A DNA stretch of 64,000 bases from Victivallis sp. Marseille-Q1083 (lineage in GTDB: Bacteria; Verrucomicrobiota; Lentisphaeria; Victivallales; Victivallaceae), in assembly GCF_903645315.1 (NCBI RefSeq), contig NZ_CAHJXL010000001.1:3174083-3238082 (forward strand). The letters run 5' to 3'. Below are positions 63,709-64,000 of the stretch, piece by piece (positions within the stretch are counted from its first letter, which is position 1; every line of letters begins with the position of its first letter). Under the pieces are notes generated by a model. The model saw only the letters and a program-made list of their open reading frames with translations, was not told the origin of the DNA and did no database searches. The position numbers and the translations under genes are program-made.

Positions 63709-64000
63709 AGGATTAATTTACGCCGTGTGCAAGGCGGGATGAAGGGGGTGAACGATTATGGCGGCGGCATGCCGCCGGAGGGTTGTCTGTTTCCGGAAGC
63801 GCCTGTAACGGCAAAGCGTTTACCGGGCCGGGAGAGGGAGAGTCGTCGGCGATAGCGGGGCTGCCGCGCATAGCCGGTGACGATTGAATACGGCCGGATG
63901 ACGAAATTCTCCGATCACCACAGTTATCGGCTTGCCGGTTTTCCGGCTTTCGCTCTGGCCGATACTGCCTGATATCGGAACCGGAACTATCATCCATTGA
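63709..64000. other. Region after the HemN-like gene
   Basis: About 290 bases to the window end. I see no convincing gene, terminator or repeat. Confidence 0.4.

Overview
The window looks like a chromosomal segment of a Lentisphaerota bacterium, probably near Victivallales. This is inferred from gene content: a type II pseudopilin with the [20 protein letters not shown] start and a C-terminal DG-H motif, a DUF4091 plus GH35-like glycosidase operon under a GntR/LacI-like regulator, a sialate O-acetylesterase, and very large secreted proteins with FN3, PA14 and calcium-binding repeats. No rRNA is present, so the assignment is not proven. Most of the window has high-GC codon use. About 38.6-54.2 kb is visibly AT-richer and full of mobile and broken genes.

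Layout. 1-2.1 kb: two XRE-type regulators and a divergent MerR regulator of the AdhR/NmlR type. 2.3-7 kb: a MerR-controlled operon (dienelactone-hydrolase-like protein, two flavodoxin-fold proteins, a CMD-cupin protein, an esterase fused to an ABM monooxygenase domain) that ends in the scar of a deleted gene. 7.5-9.6 kb: tRNA-Ser(UGA) and htpG. 9.9-12.4 kb: a DUF349 coiled-coil protein and an orphan PqqD-like protein. 12.6-15.3 kb: sialate O-acetylesterase and a maltose-type acetyltransferase. 15.6-21.5 kb: an SH3b D,D-carboxypeptidase converging on a recQ / ATP-grasp / hypothetical operon. 21.7-23.8 kb: a pseudopilin with an IS110 element just upstream of its start. 23.8-30.2 kb: the DUF4091 / GH35 operon and its divergent regulator, with a strong dyad between them. 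30.2-38.0 kb: a GNAT pseudogene, a 1953-residue surface protein and a HEAT-like membrane protein.

38.0-54.2 kb is the most unusual part. It begins with a Cys-rich, Pro/Asp-repeat, poly-Gly secreted protein carrying a transglutaminase-like C-terminus. It continues with AT-rich secreted proteins of unknown function, a 413-bp MITE-like element with a target duplication, an IS630 remnant, and duplicated and nonsense-interrupted genes. It ends with two DUF2235 (Tle1-like phospholipase) modules, one truncated and one intact. Each is followed by two small membrane-anchored proteins of one family, which resemble toxin-immunity cassettes. An Rhs/YD-like fragment and an IS1380 element with clear inverted repeats close the block. 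I read it as a toxin/immunity locus that is still recombining, possibly a new polymorphic-toxin family.

54.2-64 kb: an FGGY kinase cut off by the IS1380, its SIS-domain partner, mgtA with an M-box riboswitch and attenuator, a ferritin-like gene, and a MarR / radical-SAM / HemN-like operon with a perfect 26-bp operator dyad over its promoter.
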